NCBI GenBank assembly: GCA_016000085.1
Contig: JAECRT010000007.1
Location: forward strand, 51,788 to 85,694
Length of the DNA stretch: 33,907 nucleotides
Origin: Sphingomonadaceae bacterium
GTDB taxonomy: Bacteria > Pseudomonadota > Alphaproteobacteria > Sphingomonadales > Sphingomonadaceae
Direction: 5' to 3'
Positions 1 to 6,684 of this stretch are shown here, piece after piece (position 1 is the first letter of the stretch; each line of letters begins with the position of its first letter). The position numbers and the translations under genes were made by a program. Below the pieces are notes generated by a model. It was not told the DNA's origin. It did not search any database and worked only from the letters and a program-made list of their open reading frames with translations.

Positions 1-696
1 ATCGGCTATGCCGTGTTGATGGCGACGCCCGCCGCAATCGGTGATCTGGTGCTTGGCTTTGCCCTGGCGGAGCGGTTGGTCCTGCCGCAGGACGCGCCGT
101 TCGCGGTCGACGTCCACGCCACCGGGCAGGGTATCGTCGCACGCGCTACCTTACCAGTCGATCGCACCGATGCGCTGCTCGACCGGGTGCGGCACCGTGT
201 ATCGGATTCTTCCTGCGGCCTGTGCGGGATCGAGAATCTGGAGCAGGCGATCCGGCCGCTGCCTGTCGTTACGGCGTCGACGCAGGCGGATCGGGCGGCG
301 ATCTTCCGCGCGCTGAGCGCGCTGGGCGATCATCAGCCGCTCAATGCCGCCACCGGGGCGGTCCATGCCGCCGCCTGGGTCGGGGCGGACGGTGCGATCC
401 GGCTGGTGCGTGAGGATGTCGGGCGGCACAACGCCTTCGACAAGCTGATCGGCGCGATGGCGCGAGCGGGGGTTGGCTGGGACGGGGGCTTTGCGCTCCT
501 GTCCTCGCGCTGTTCCTATGAACTGGTGGAAAAGGCGGTGTTGGCGAACTGTCCGCTGCTGGTCACCATCTCCGCTCCGACGCGGCTGGCGATCGAGCGG
601 GCGGAGGCGGCGGGTCTGTCGCTGATCGTGTTGGCCCGGTCCGATGCCGTGCTGGCGCGGCAAAGCCGGTTCAGCGAAACACCCACTGTCGGTTGA
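1..696 (+). CDS. fdhD: Formate dehydrogenase accessory sulfurtransferase FdhD (5'-truncated)
   Basis: FdhD passes sulfur from IscS to the molybdenum cofactor of formate dehydrogenases in the cytoplasm. The frame is open from base 1 and begins inside the conserved N-terminal block (MATPAAIGDLVLGFALAE), so the true start lies before the window. The catalytic CxxC loop is visible as CGLC (Cys codons at 214 and 223). Further family blocks are the VREDVGRHNAFDKLIG segment and the SSRCSYELVEKA segment. The C-terminus is complete, and the stop at 694-696 lies inside the 3' end of the convergent GtrA gene (26-bp overlap). The formate dehydrogenase structural genes are not in this window, so the partner enzyme is unknown. 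The family call is secure; only the N-terminus is missing. Confidence 0.95.
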   Translation: MGYAVLMATPAAIGDLVLGFALAERLVLPQDAPFAVDVHATGQGIVARATLPVDRTDALLDRVRHRVSDSSCGLCGIENLEQAIRPLPVVTASTQADRAAIFRALSALGDHQPLNAATGAVHAAAWVGADGAIRLVREDVGRHNAFDKLIGAMARAGVGWDGGFALLSSRCSYELVEKAVLANCPLLVTISAPTRLAIERAEAAGLSLIVLARSDAVLARQSRFSETPTVG

Positions 697-1087
697 GCCC
701 GAACACCATAACCGGCGTGACGAAGATCATCGCCGGAATGGGGGACCATTCGGGCCAGCCCATATGCGTGATGAACCACCATACCCAAAAGGCGTTCAGC
801 GCATAGCTGAGCAGCGAGACAGCTACGAACCGCACCCCGCGCGCCATCTGGTGATCCCGCGCGCCATGGCCGCGAAAGGTGAAGGCGCTGTGCGAGACAT
901 AGCCGATGCAGACGGCCGCCAGATAGCCGCATAGATTGGCCCACTGGATATGAATGTCGACGATGGCCGCAAGGGTCCAGTAGATCGCGGCCTGGCAACC
1001 GGTCACGAAGAGGCCGGTCAGTCCGTATCGAGCGATCTGCCAGAATAGCGCCCGGTGGTCCGGTGAGAGGCGAGAGAGGATTTTCAT
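671..1087 (-). CDS. GtrA-family membrane protein (polyprenyl-linked sugar flippase type)
   Basis: A 138-aa integral membrane protein with four hydrophobic segments and the typical GtrA features: an N-terminal RYGLTGLF motif, GYVSHSAFTFRG after the second helix, and a C-terminal FGLNRQWVFR. Members of this family are thought to move undecaprenyl-phosphate-linked sugars across the inner membrane for glycosylation of LPS, O-antigen or arabinogalactan. It lies head-to-head (43 bp gap) with a large GT-C-like membrane protein at 1131, which suggests a flippase and glycosyltransferase pair, although that pairing is inferred. The 3' end overlaps fdhD by 26 bp. The start is ATG at 1087 with only a weak upstream purine tract. 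Confidence 0.85.
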   Translation of the reverse strand: MKILSRLSPDHRALFWQIARYGLTGLFVTGCQAAIYWTLAAIVDIHIQWANLCGYLAAVCIGYVSHSAFTFRGHGARDHQMARGVRFVAVSLLSYALNAFWVWWFITHMGWPEWSPIPAMIFVTPVMVFGLNRQWVFR

Positions 1088-1130
1088 GTGGCCCCGTTGC
1101 GCTTTGATACGGAGCGTCTAATCCACGCTC

Positions 1131-3029
1131 ATGATCTTGCATAGCGGTGAAAACCTGCGCGACCGCGCGCGTCACTGGGCGACCTTGCTGTCCATCCATG
1201 CCGCGCGCCATTGGAGATGGCTGACCTTCCTCTTATGGATAGTCATCACCATCATTTTCGTCACGACCCGCTGGCCTTCTATCCACTGGCTGGTGTTGAG
1301 CGATACGGACGATAACATCCGTTATGTGCAGGTGAAGGACTGGCTGGCTGGTCAGGGCTGGTATGATCTGCATCAATATCGGCTTGATCCGCCGGGCGGG
1401 GCGAACATTCACTGGTCGCGTCTGGTCGACCTGCCGATCGCCGGACTGATCCTGTTTTTCCGCGCCTTTGTCGATCAGGGGCTGGCCGATCGGCTGGCTT
1501 GCGGCATCGCGCCCTTGCTGCCGTTGCTGCTGCTGATGCTGAGCCTGGGCTTTATCGGGCGGCGGCTGGCCGGGCCGAATGGCTGGTTTTTGGCCGCTCT
1601 TGCTCCACTGGCGGCACAGATGGGCTTGGGCATGTATGCGCCGATGCGGATCGACCATCATGGTTGGCAACTCGCTCTGGCGGTCACGATGCTGGCCGGG
1701 GTGATCGACGGCAATCGCGTGCGCGGTGGCATCATCGCCGGGGTCAGCAGCGCGCTGTCCATTGCCATCGGTATGGAGATGATCGTCTATCTGGCGGTGG
1801 GTGGCGGCCTGATCGCGCTGCGCTGGGTGTTCCGTGAAGGCGCGGCGGCAAGGATGCTGCCTTATGCGCTCAGCCTGGGGGCGGCCACGTCGCTCTGCTA
1901 CCTATTCTTTGCCAGCTACGCCAATCGGGCGATGGTGTGCGATGCGATCTCACCCATCTGGGTGGCGATATTCGGCGCGGCGTCGGCGGGCATGGTTTTG
2001 CTGGCGCTATTGCCCTTGCGCGGCTGGGCGATGCGGCTGGCGGCGGGCGCACTGGTGGGGGGCGCGGTGGCGGCCTTTTTCTGGCTGAACTGGCCGCAAT
2101 GCCTTAGCCCCTATCAGATATCCCCGGAGCTTGAGCGCCTGTGGCTCGCCAATATCCGCGAGGCAAAGCCGATCACCGCGCAGGCGCAAAGCATGGTCGT
2201 GCCATTGCTGGCGATCCCGGTGGCGGGGCTGATCGGTCTGCTGTGGGCCTTGTGGGATGCGCGGCGCGACAATGAGCGGCTTTGGGCCTGGGCGACGGTC
2301 GGCCTGATGATGCTCTTTTCCACCGCGCTGCTCTTCTGGCAATTGCGGGCTGGTCCGGCGGCGCAATTGCTGGCGATCCCGCCTGCCGCCTGGGCCGCGC
2401 ATCGGTTGATCGCCGCGATCCTGACGGGGACGCGGCGGGTGAAGATTGCCGCGGGGGCAGGGGTGGCGCTGCTGGCCGCCATCGCCTTTGCCTATCCCCT
2501 CTATCCGCAGGTCATGGCAGGGTGGGCGCAGGTGACCGGCAACAAGCCGCGCCCTTGGCGCCCGTCCGCCATTGCGCGCAGCGATGCGATCAAGAAAGCG
2601 AATGGGCGGTGCCGGACACTGCCCGCACTGGAGATACTCAATCAGGTGCCGGCCGCGACCATCTTCACGATGGTCGACCTTGGCCCGCGCCTGATCGCCA
2701 CCACCCATCATAGTGCATTGGCAGGCCCCTATCACCGTAACGGTGCGACGATCCTGGACATTCACCATGCCTTTGATGGTCCGGCAGATGGCTTCCGCGC
2801 CATCGCCGCTCGCCATCATGCGACCTATCTGCTGGTGTGCCCCTATTTCCCCGAAGGCACCATCTATGTGGCGCGCAGCCCGCGCGGCTTTTATGCCGAC
2901 CTGATGCGTAACAAGCGGCCCGACTGGCTGATCCCGGTATCGCTCAAGAGCGGAACGACTCTACCCTACCAGCTGTATCGCATCGATTATTCAGCGCCGG
3001 GCGGTGAAAAAGTCGCGCAGCAGCGCTGA
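1131..3029 (+). CDS. Large polytopic membrane protein, GT-C/STT3-like glycosyltransferase candidate
   Basis: A 632-aa protein with about a dozen hydrophobic segments followed by a soluble C-terminal part (roughly residues 480-632). After the first helix there is an acidic DTDD motif (residues 58-61) in a predicted external loop, and a DHHGWQ motif at residues 175-180. Both resemble the metal-binding first loop and the DHH element of STT3/PglB/AglB oligosaccharyltransferases and other GT-C enzymes that use polyprenyl-phosphate sugars. Homologues may carry a misleading AcrB-like product name; nothing here looks like an RND pump. Its substrate is unknown. The divergent GtrA gene 43 bp away supports a role in envelope glycosylation. 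The 3' end runs 39 bp into the convergent tadA gene. The reading frame is certain; the function is a fold-level inference. Confidence 0.7.
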   Translation: MILHSGENLRDRARHWATLLSIHAARHWRWLTFLLWIVITIIFVTTRWPSIHWLVLSDTDDNIRYVQVKDWLAGQGWYDLHQYRLDPPGGANIHWSRLVDLPIAGLILFFRAFVDQGLADRLACGIAPLLPLLLLMLSLGFIGRRLAGPNGWFLAALAPLAAQMGLGMYAPMRIDHHGWQLALAVTMLAGVIDGNRVRGGIIAGVSSALSIAIGMEMIVYLAVGGGLIALRWVFREGAAARMLPYALSLGAATSLCYLFFASYANRAMVCDAISPIWVAIFGAASAGMVLLALLPLRGWAMRLAAGALVGGAVAAFFWLNWPQCLSPYQISPELERLWLANIREAKPITAQAQSMVVPLLAIPVAGLIGLLWALWDARRDNERLWAWATVGLMMLFSTALLFWQLRAGPAAQLLAIPPAAWAAHRLIAAILTGTRRVKIAAGAGVALLAAIAFAYPLYPQVMAGWAQVTGNKPRPWRPSAIARSDAIKKANGRCRTLPALEILNQVPAATIFTMVDLGPRLIATTHHSALAGPYHRNGATILDIHHAFDGPADGFRAIAARHHATYLLVCPYFPEGTIYVARSPRGFYADLMRNKRPDWLIPVSLKSGTTLPYQLYRIDYSAPGGEKVAQQR

Positions 3030-3449
3030 GGCTTCGGCCTCGGCGAGGCCGCCATAGACGTCGGGCCGGTGCAGGCATTGGGGCTGGGCAAAGAGGCGCG
3101 GTCCCTGTTCGATCGCGCCGCCCTTGGCATCACCCACGGCATAATAGAGCCGCGCGATCCGGGCATGGGAGATAGCGCCAGCACACATGGGGCATGGCTC
3201 CAGCGTGACCCACAGGTCGCAGCCGATCAGTCGAAAGTCATTAAGGTGCTTTGCCGCTGCCCGCATTGCGACGATTTCGGCGTGCGCGGTGGGATCGAGA
3301 TCACGGCGATTGCGATTTTCGCCCTCGCCGATGATGACGCCGTCCTTCGTGACGACCGCGCCGATCGGCACTTCGCCCGCTTCCTGCGCCGCACGGGCCA
3401 GATCCAGCGCGCGGCGCATGGGCAGGGGCAAGGGAAAGGGCGTCGCCAT
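2991..3449 (-). CDS. tadA: tRNA-specific adenosine deaminase TadA
   Basis: TadA deaminates A34 to inosine in tRNA-Arg(ACG), a zinc-dependent reaction required for decoding CGN codons. The 152-aa product has the full cytidine-deaminase-fold signature: HAE at residues 56-58 (zinc His and proton-shuttle Glu) and PCPMC at 85-89 (zinc Cys86 and Cys89), preceded by the VPIGAVV strand. Length and motif spacing fit TadA rather than a guanine or cytosine deaminase. It is the second gene of a likely two-gene minus-strand unit behind the small membrane protein at 3488-3709 (38 bp gap). Its last 39 bp overlap the convergent membrane-protein gene. Confidence 0.95.
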   Translation of the reverse strand: MATPFPLPLPMRRALDLARAAQEAGEVPIGAVVTKDGVIIGEGENRNRRDLDPTAHAEIVAMRAAAKHLNDFRLIGCDLWVTLEPCPMCAGAISHARIARLYYAVGDAKGGAIEQGPRLFAQPQCLHRPDVYGGLAEAEASALLRDFFTARR

Positions 3450-3487
3450 GCGACGCCCTTACAATATTCACCCGCAATCGGAAAAGA

Positions 3488-3709
3488 TTACGGCTTCTTC
3501 ACGTCGACGGTCGGCACATCGACCGTCTCCTTGCGGCTGCCGACCTCTACCTTTGCGACATTCGCTTCATATTTGGGCAACGCGCCCTCCTTGACCGCGA
3601 CCGCAGGCAGGCGTCCGTCCTGCGTCTTTTGCAGGTCGATGAAGCCGGTGGCGATGCCGCCGGCCAGGACCAGCAGAATGATAACGAGCAATCCACCAAT
3701 GATTCGCAT
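3488..3709 (-). CDS. Small single-span membrane protein, unknown function
   Basis: A 73-aa protein with one N-terminal hydrophobic helix (about residues 3-24, Ile/Leu/Val-rich) and a charged tail with many Val and Lys residues ending in VDVKKP. The ATG at 3709 is preceded by a near-perfect Shine-Dalgarno (AGGAGG, about 5 nt upstream), which strongly supports real translation and this start. It looks like a membrane-anchored or uncleaved signal-anchor protein with the tail outside the cytoplasm. I do not recognise the family. It precedes tadA on the same strand and may be co-transcribed with it. Confidence 0.75.
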   Translation of the reverse strand: MRIIGGLLVIILLVLAGGIATGFIDLQKTQDGRLPAVAVKEGALPKYEANVAKVEVGSRKETVDVPTVDVKKP

Positions 3710-3783
3710 TTCGACCTCCTATGCGGTAACAGCCCTTCAACGCAGGCGTAGCCCAAAGGGTTGCGCATGATGGTGCAGGCGGG

Positions 3784-3812
3784 TTGACGACGGGAGGGAA
3801 TCCCGTTATCGG
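3784..3812 (+). promoter_or_regulatory. Candidate rpmB promoter with inverted repeat
   Basis: TTGACG at 3784-3789 is followed after 16 bases by TTATCG at 3806-3811, a plausible -35/-10 pair about 45 bp upstream of rpmB. An inverted repeat CGGGA(ggaat region)TCCCG at 3791-3805 lies exactly between the two boxes. The -10 is a weak match, so this is a tentative call. Confidence 0.35.
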
Positions 3813-3854
3813 CGCGGCTTTCCGAACGAACCCGAATTACAAGGTTGATTGACT

Positions 3855-4148
3855 ATGTCGCGCATTTGCGAGCTGACCGGCAAGGGTCGCCAGGTGGGTC
3901 ACAATGTTTCCCACGCCAATAACAAGACCAAGCGCGTGTTCCTGCCGAACCTGCAGAACGTGTCGCTGATCTCCGAAACGCTGGAAACCAGCGTGAAGCT
4001 GCGCGTGTCGACCCATGGTCTGCGCTCGGTCGAACATAATGGTGGTCTGGACAACTGGCTGGTGAAGACCAGCGACGACAAGCTGTCGCTGAAGGCGCGC
4101 CGTCTGAAGCGCGACATCGTCAAGAAGAAGGCTGCCATCGCAGCCTGA
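3855..4148 (+). CDS. rpmB: 50S ribosomal protein L28
   Basis: A 97-aa protein matching bacterial L28: it begins [20 protein letters not shown], continues with the [14 protein letters not shown] block, and has the C-terminal basic [13 protein letters not shown] tail. L28 is a structural protein of the large ribosomal subunit. I use the ATG at 3855; an in-frame TTG at 3849 would add only two residues that the family lacks. The gene is monocistronic here: it has its own upstream promoter candidate and is followed 27 bp later by a strong intrinsic terminator. No Cys zinc-finger is present, apart from the single Cys in the N-terminal motif. Confidence 0.97.
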   Translation: MSRICELTGKGRQVGHNVSHANNKTKRVFLPNLQNVSLISETLETSVKLRVSTHGLRSVEHNGGLDNWLVKTSDDKLSLKARRLKRDIVKKKAAIAA

Positions 4149-4175
4149 TTTCTTTCGATTCGTTTCGGCATAAAG

Positions 4176-4202
4176 AGCGGCCCCGCAACGGGCCGCTTTT
4201 TT
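4176..4202 (+). terminator. Intrinsic terminator of rpmB
   Basis: An 8-bp stem, AGCGGCCC with GGGCCGCT, around a 6-nt loop, followed by a run of six T (4197-4202). Confidence 0.9.
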
Positions 4203-4248
4203 GCGTGTCCTGTGAAGCAGGGCTGCGGTGCAGTGCAGTTCTATCCCA

Positions 4249-5232
4249 TCAGGGGAGCGCGAATTTCAGCAGCAAGGTGCGCTGGAAAAACTGGTGATTG
4301 TCGTCCGACACCACCCACAGGATGTTCCGTCCGTCCTCGCGGCTGACTGCCAGACCCTCGAAATTGTCGGCCAGCAGCGGCGGCGCGAGCCGGGCCAGGG
4401 TGCGGGCCTTGAGTTCCATGCCTTCTTCCAGCCGTTCGGGGAGGTCGACGATGGCGATCGTCGCGGTGAACAGCTGTTGCAGCGTCAGGCGACGGTTCAG
4501 CACGAGCAAGTGGCGCGCATCCAGCATCACGGCGTCGGTGGGGCGATAGCCCTGCGGCGGCGCATAGCGCAGATGGATCGGAGCGGGCGTGTCCGATTCG
4601 ACCGGGTCGCCCGCGAACAAGAGGGCGTCGTGCCGTCCGTCTGGCGTCATCGCCATTTCACCGATGGCCAGAAAACGCCCGTCGGGTAGTCGTGTGAGCG
4701 ATTCGACCGAACCGGTCTTGGGCCAGGCCAGTATCTCCGGCCAATTGCGACACGCCTCTACGCGGGCGAAGCCGGGCGCATAGCGACAGATAGGCCGCTG
4801 AAGCTCAAAGCCCACCCAATAGCGGTCGGTCGCCGGATCATGGGTCAGCGATTCAGAATCCCATGTCCACCATGGCCGATCACGGTCTTCGGGGCGCACG
4901 GGCAAGGGCGCGATGAAGGGGCGGCGTTGCGCGGCATGTGGCCCGACATGCAATCCCATCAATATGCCGGAATCGCTCAATCCGAGCACATCGCCTGCCG
5001 GGGACACCATCAGCGCCGAAATGCCGCCAAAGCCCGGATTGTCGCTGGTCAGTTCCCATCCGCCCAGATAGTCGAGCGCGCCCACGCGACGCAGCGCCGG
5101 GTCCACGCTGCTGAGCGACAGCGGGCGGGCTGCGACCAGCAGGGCGCCCGGCGCTACTGGCTTAGGCTTGCTCTTATTGGGGGCTGGCAACAGCAGGATC
5201 GCGAGCGCCAGGATAATCAATATTCGCATCAT
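4249..5232 (-). CDS. Esterase-like activity of phytase family protein, exported
   Basis: About 327 aa with an N-terminal hydrophobic export signal (MMRILIILALAILLLPAP) and blocks typical of the 'esterase-like activity of phytase' domain: DSESLTHDPATDRYWVGFE in the middle and a C-terminal NFEGLAVSREDG...WVVSDDN...FQRTLLLKF block. The fold is expected to be a beta-propeller acting in the periplasm; the substrate is unknown and true phytase activity should not be assumed. Possible starts are ATG 5244, 5232 and 5229. A GGGGGAG tract immediately precedes 5232, so the exact start is uncertain by a few codons. It is divergent from the glycine-zipper gene at 5420. Confidence 0.85.
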   Translation of the reverse strand: MMRILIILALAILLLPAPNKSKPKPVAPGALLVAARPLSLSSVDPALRRVGALDYLGGWELTSDNPGFGGISALMVSPAGDVLGLSDSGILMGLHVGPHAAQRRPFIAPLPVRPEDRDRPWWTWDSESLTHDPATDRYWVGFELQRPICRYAPGFARVEACRNWPEILAWPKTGSVESLTRLPDGRFLAIGEMAMTPDGRHDALLFAGDPVESDTPAPIHLRYAPPQGYRPTDAVMLDARHLLVLNRRLTLQQLFTATIAIVDLPERLEEGMELKARTLARLAPPLLADNFEGLAVSREDGRNILWVVSDDNHQFFQRTLLLKFALP

Positions 5233-5294
5233 CTCCCCCGCCATAGGGTAATTTCCGCCGCAGCGCAGCAATGCTTTGACGCGGCGCGCGCAGG

Positions 5295-5335
5295 TGAACG
5301 GCGGCTGTCAGCCCCATTCAGGGTCGGCTCAAGGC
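5295..5335 (+). promoter_or_regulatory. Candidate regulatory element upstream of the glycine-zipper gene
   Basis: Two imperfect direct repeats about 21 bp apart, GAACGGCGGCT (5296-5306) and TTCAGGGTCGGCT (5318-5330), with a small palindrome GGCTG-T-CAGCC at 5303-5313. The spacing of about two helix turns suits a response-regulator dimer. It lies in the divergent interval between the phytase-like gene and the glycine-zipper gene. The regulator is unknown. Confidence 0.35.
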
Positions 5336-5419
5336 GAATCGATCATAAGGATATCAATCAACGGCGAATCCGAGTTTTCAGGAGCGCCGGGCGATAGAAT
5401 GTTCGAAAGGAGCAGTGCC

Positions 5420-5866
5420 ATGAAGATGAAGTTTCTTGTGAATATGGGAGCCGCGCTGGCGATGGGTGCTGCTTCTCTGGCCGTTACCGCCACCCCGGCG
5501 ATGGCGCGCGACGGTTATCAGCGCGGCTATGATCGCGGCGATTATTATCGTGGCGACCGAGGCTATCGTGGTGACAGGGGCTATCGCGGGGATCGCGGCT
5601 ATCGTGGCGATTATTATCGCGGGGACGACCGCTATTATCGCAGCAACAACTATTATCGCGGCGATCGCAATTATCGTGGCGGCTATCGTTGCCGTGACAA
5701 TGGCACGGGCGGCACCATCATCGGTGCGATCGCCGGTGGCCTGTTGGGTAACGAGGTCGGCAAGGGATCGGGCCGCTATGGCCGCCGTGGTGACGGTACG
5801 ACTGGCGCGATTCTCGGCGCGGGTGTCGGCGCACTGGCCGGTCGCGCGATCGATCGCAACTGCTGA
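5420..5866 (+). CDS. Secreted Tyr/Arg/Gly/Asp-repeat protein with glycine-zipper 2TM domain
   Basis: A 148-aa protein. Residues 1-31 are a signal peptide ending in AMA. Residues 32-95 are a low-complexity region built from repeats of YRGD and GYRGDR (three near-exact 18-bp units at 5561-5614). The C-terminal half is a glycine-zipper domain (GGTIIGAIAGGLLGNEVGKGSG, then TTGAILGAGVGALAGRAIDRNC), as in the Rickettsia 17-kDa surface antigen family. The domain probably inserts in or contacts the outer membrane; there is no lipobox. ATG 5420 is preceded by AAAGGAG, which fixes the start; the frame is open further upstream but without signal-like sequence. A hairpin terminator follows. Function unknown beyond an envelope role. 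Confidence 0.88.
   Translation: MKMKFLVNMGAALAMGAASLAVTATPAMARDGYQRGYDRGDYYRGDRGYRGDRGYRGDRGYRGDYYRGDDRYYRSNNYYRGDRNYRGGYRCRDNGTGGTIIGAIAGGLLGNEVGKGSGRYGRRGDGTTGAILGAGVGALAGRAIDRNC
5543..5614 (+). repeat. Tandem 18-bp coding repeat (GYRGDR units)
   Basis: Three consecutive 18-bp units start at 5561, 5579 and 5597 and encode GYRGDR, GYRGDR and GYRGDY; a related partial unit precedes them. The repeats differ at synonymous positions (cgt/cgc, ggt/ggg/ggc), so they are not a very recent duplication. Confidence 0.8.
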
Positions 5867-5891
5867 GGTCAAAGCACCGATAATGTGGAAG

Positions 5892-5922
5892 AGGGCCGCT
5901 CCGAAAGGGGTGGCCCTTTTTC
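5892..5922 (+). terminator. Intrinsic terminator after the glycine-zipper gene
   Basis: Stem AGGGCC/GGCCCT extended by further pairs around a GAAA loop, followed by TTTTT. It lies between two convergent genes and may also slow transcription from the minus-strand lipoprotein gene. Confidence 0.8.
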
Positions 5923-6170
5923 TATCGCGCGGCAGCGTTGTCGGCAGTTGTCGGGGCGACGCGCCCCCGATCGGCGCGGGCGGCGGCGGTGGCGGCAGGG
6001 TTGAGGGCATTTTCATCCGTGCGTGCCGCGCCGGTGCGCGCGTCAAGCATGGCGGCGGCATCATTGAGCGCGCTCGCTTCGCTGGCGCTGACGCCGCCCA
6101 CTCCATCGCCAGAGGCCGAGCCGCAGGCGGCCAGGGGCAGGAGCAAGCTGATGGCAAGGCTGCGGATCAT
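5922..6170 (-). CDS. Small Ala-rich lipoprotein, unknown function
   Basis: An 82-aa protein with a short lipoprotein signal, MIRSLAISLLLPLAACGSASG, whose lipobox LAAC predicts lipidation at Cys16. The mature part is low-complexity, rich in Ala with Asp, Arg and Thr. ATG 6170 has AGGA about 6 nt upstream and is chosen over an in-frame TTG at 6191, which would push the signal peptide inward. I do not recognise a domain. It is downstream of, but separated by a terminator from, the second small lipoprotein at 6254-6469, and both look like outer-membrane structural or accessory lipoproteins. Confidence 0.7.
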   Translation of the reverse strand: MIRSLAISLLLPLAACGSASGDGVGGVSASEASALNDAAAMLDARTGAARTDENALNPAATAAARADRGRVAPTTADNAAAR

Positions 6171-6191
6171 CGATATTCCTGTTCTCGACAA

Positions 6192-6227
6192 GAAAAGGGG
6201 CCGCGCCGTTGCCGGTGCGACCCCTTT
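6192..6227 (-). terminator. Intrinsic terminator for the 6254-6469 lipoprotein gene
   Basis: Read on the minus strand, AAAGGGGTCGC pairs with GCGGCCCCTTT (one mismatch) around a 12-nt loop, and TTTTCT follows. It sits 27 bp after the stop of the hendecad lipoprotein gene. Confidence 0.75.
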
Positions 6228-6253
6228 CCGAAATTCTAAGGCCCGAACGGGAC

Positions 6254-6469
6254 TTACATCGCGTTGGCGACGTTGTTGGTCGCGTTCGACGCAGCGTTCG
6301 CAGCGTTGTCAGCAGCGTTCATCGCAGCGTTCATGGCGTTGTCGGCAGCGTTCGACGCGTTCTCGGCCGAGTTGGCGGCGTTGTTGGCAGCGTGTTCCGC
6401 ACCGCCCGAGCAAGCAGCCAGGCCGAGCGAAGCGGCGAGAACGAGCGAAAGTGCAATCGACTTGGTCAT
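6254..6469 (-). CDS. Small lipoprotein with 11-residue Ala/Asn repeats
   Basis: A 71-aa protein with a lipoprotein signal MTKSIALSLVLAASLGLAAC (lipobox LAAC, lipidated Cys20). After a short SGG linker the whole mature chain from residue 24 falls into four 11-residue units plus four residues. In each unit position 4 is Ala and positions 6 and 10 are Asn, which fits a long regular alpha helix of three turns per unit. It has no C-terminal Lys like Braun's Lpp, so covalent peptidoglycan linkage is not predicted. ATG 6469 has a GAGAGGGG tract about 9 nt upstream. Size and composition recall entericidin-like or Lpp-like small lipoproteins, but I would not assign either family. Confidence 0.8.
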   Translation of the reverse strand: MTKSIALSLVLAASLGLAACSGGAEHAANNAANSAENASNAADNAMNAAMNAADNAANAASNATNNVANAM

Positions 6470-6654
6470 GGGCAAAAACCCCTCTCTGAGAAAAAAACTG
6501 TGCAGACAACTCCCGGAGAAAAGCTCACCCCCCATTGCGCCTGCGCCACAATTCGTAATGCTTTGCAGGGTGCAAGGCAATCCCATTCCTGCAAAACCAG
6601 TGAGTCGCGGCTATTTCGCATGTCAGGAAGTCTTAAAAATGACGGCCATTGACG

Positions 6655-6676
6655 CATATAAAGATTTCTTTATATG
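6655..6676 (+). promoter_or_regulatory. SahR-type palindromic operator upstream of the metF/metH operon
   Basis: A perfect 9-bp inverted repeat, CATATAAAG at 6655-6663 and CTTTATATG at 6668-6676, with a 4-bp ATTT spacer, ends 8 bp before the regulator's start codon. It is AT-rich in a GC-rich neighbourhood. Position and symmetry suit autorepression by the ArsR-family protein encoded immediately downstream. Confidence 0.8.
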
Positions 6677-6684
6677 ATGTTTCC

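Noticed and set aside
5543..5614. CRISPR-like short repeats
   Set aside because: The 18-bp units are contiguous, in frame and coding, with no spacers; no CRISPR array or cas gene is present.
5466..6239. Long Ala/Ile-rich frames on both strands over the glycine-zipper repeat
   Set aside because: They arise from translating the tandem repeats out of frame; the real frame has a signal peptide and a glycine-zipper domain.
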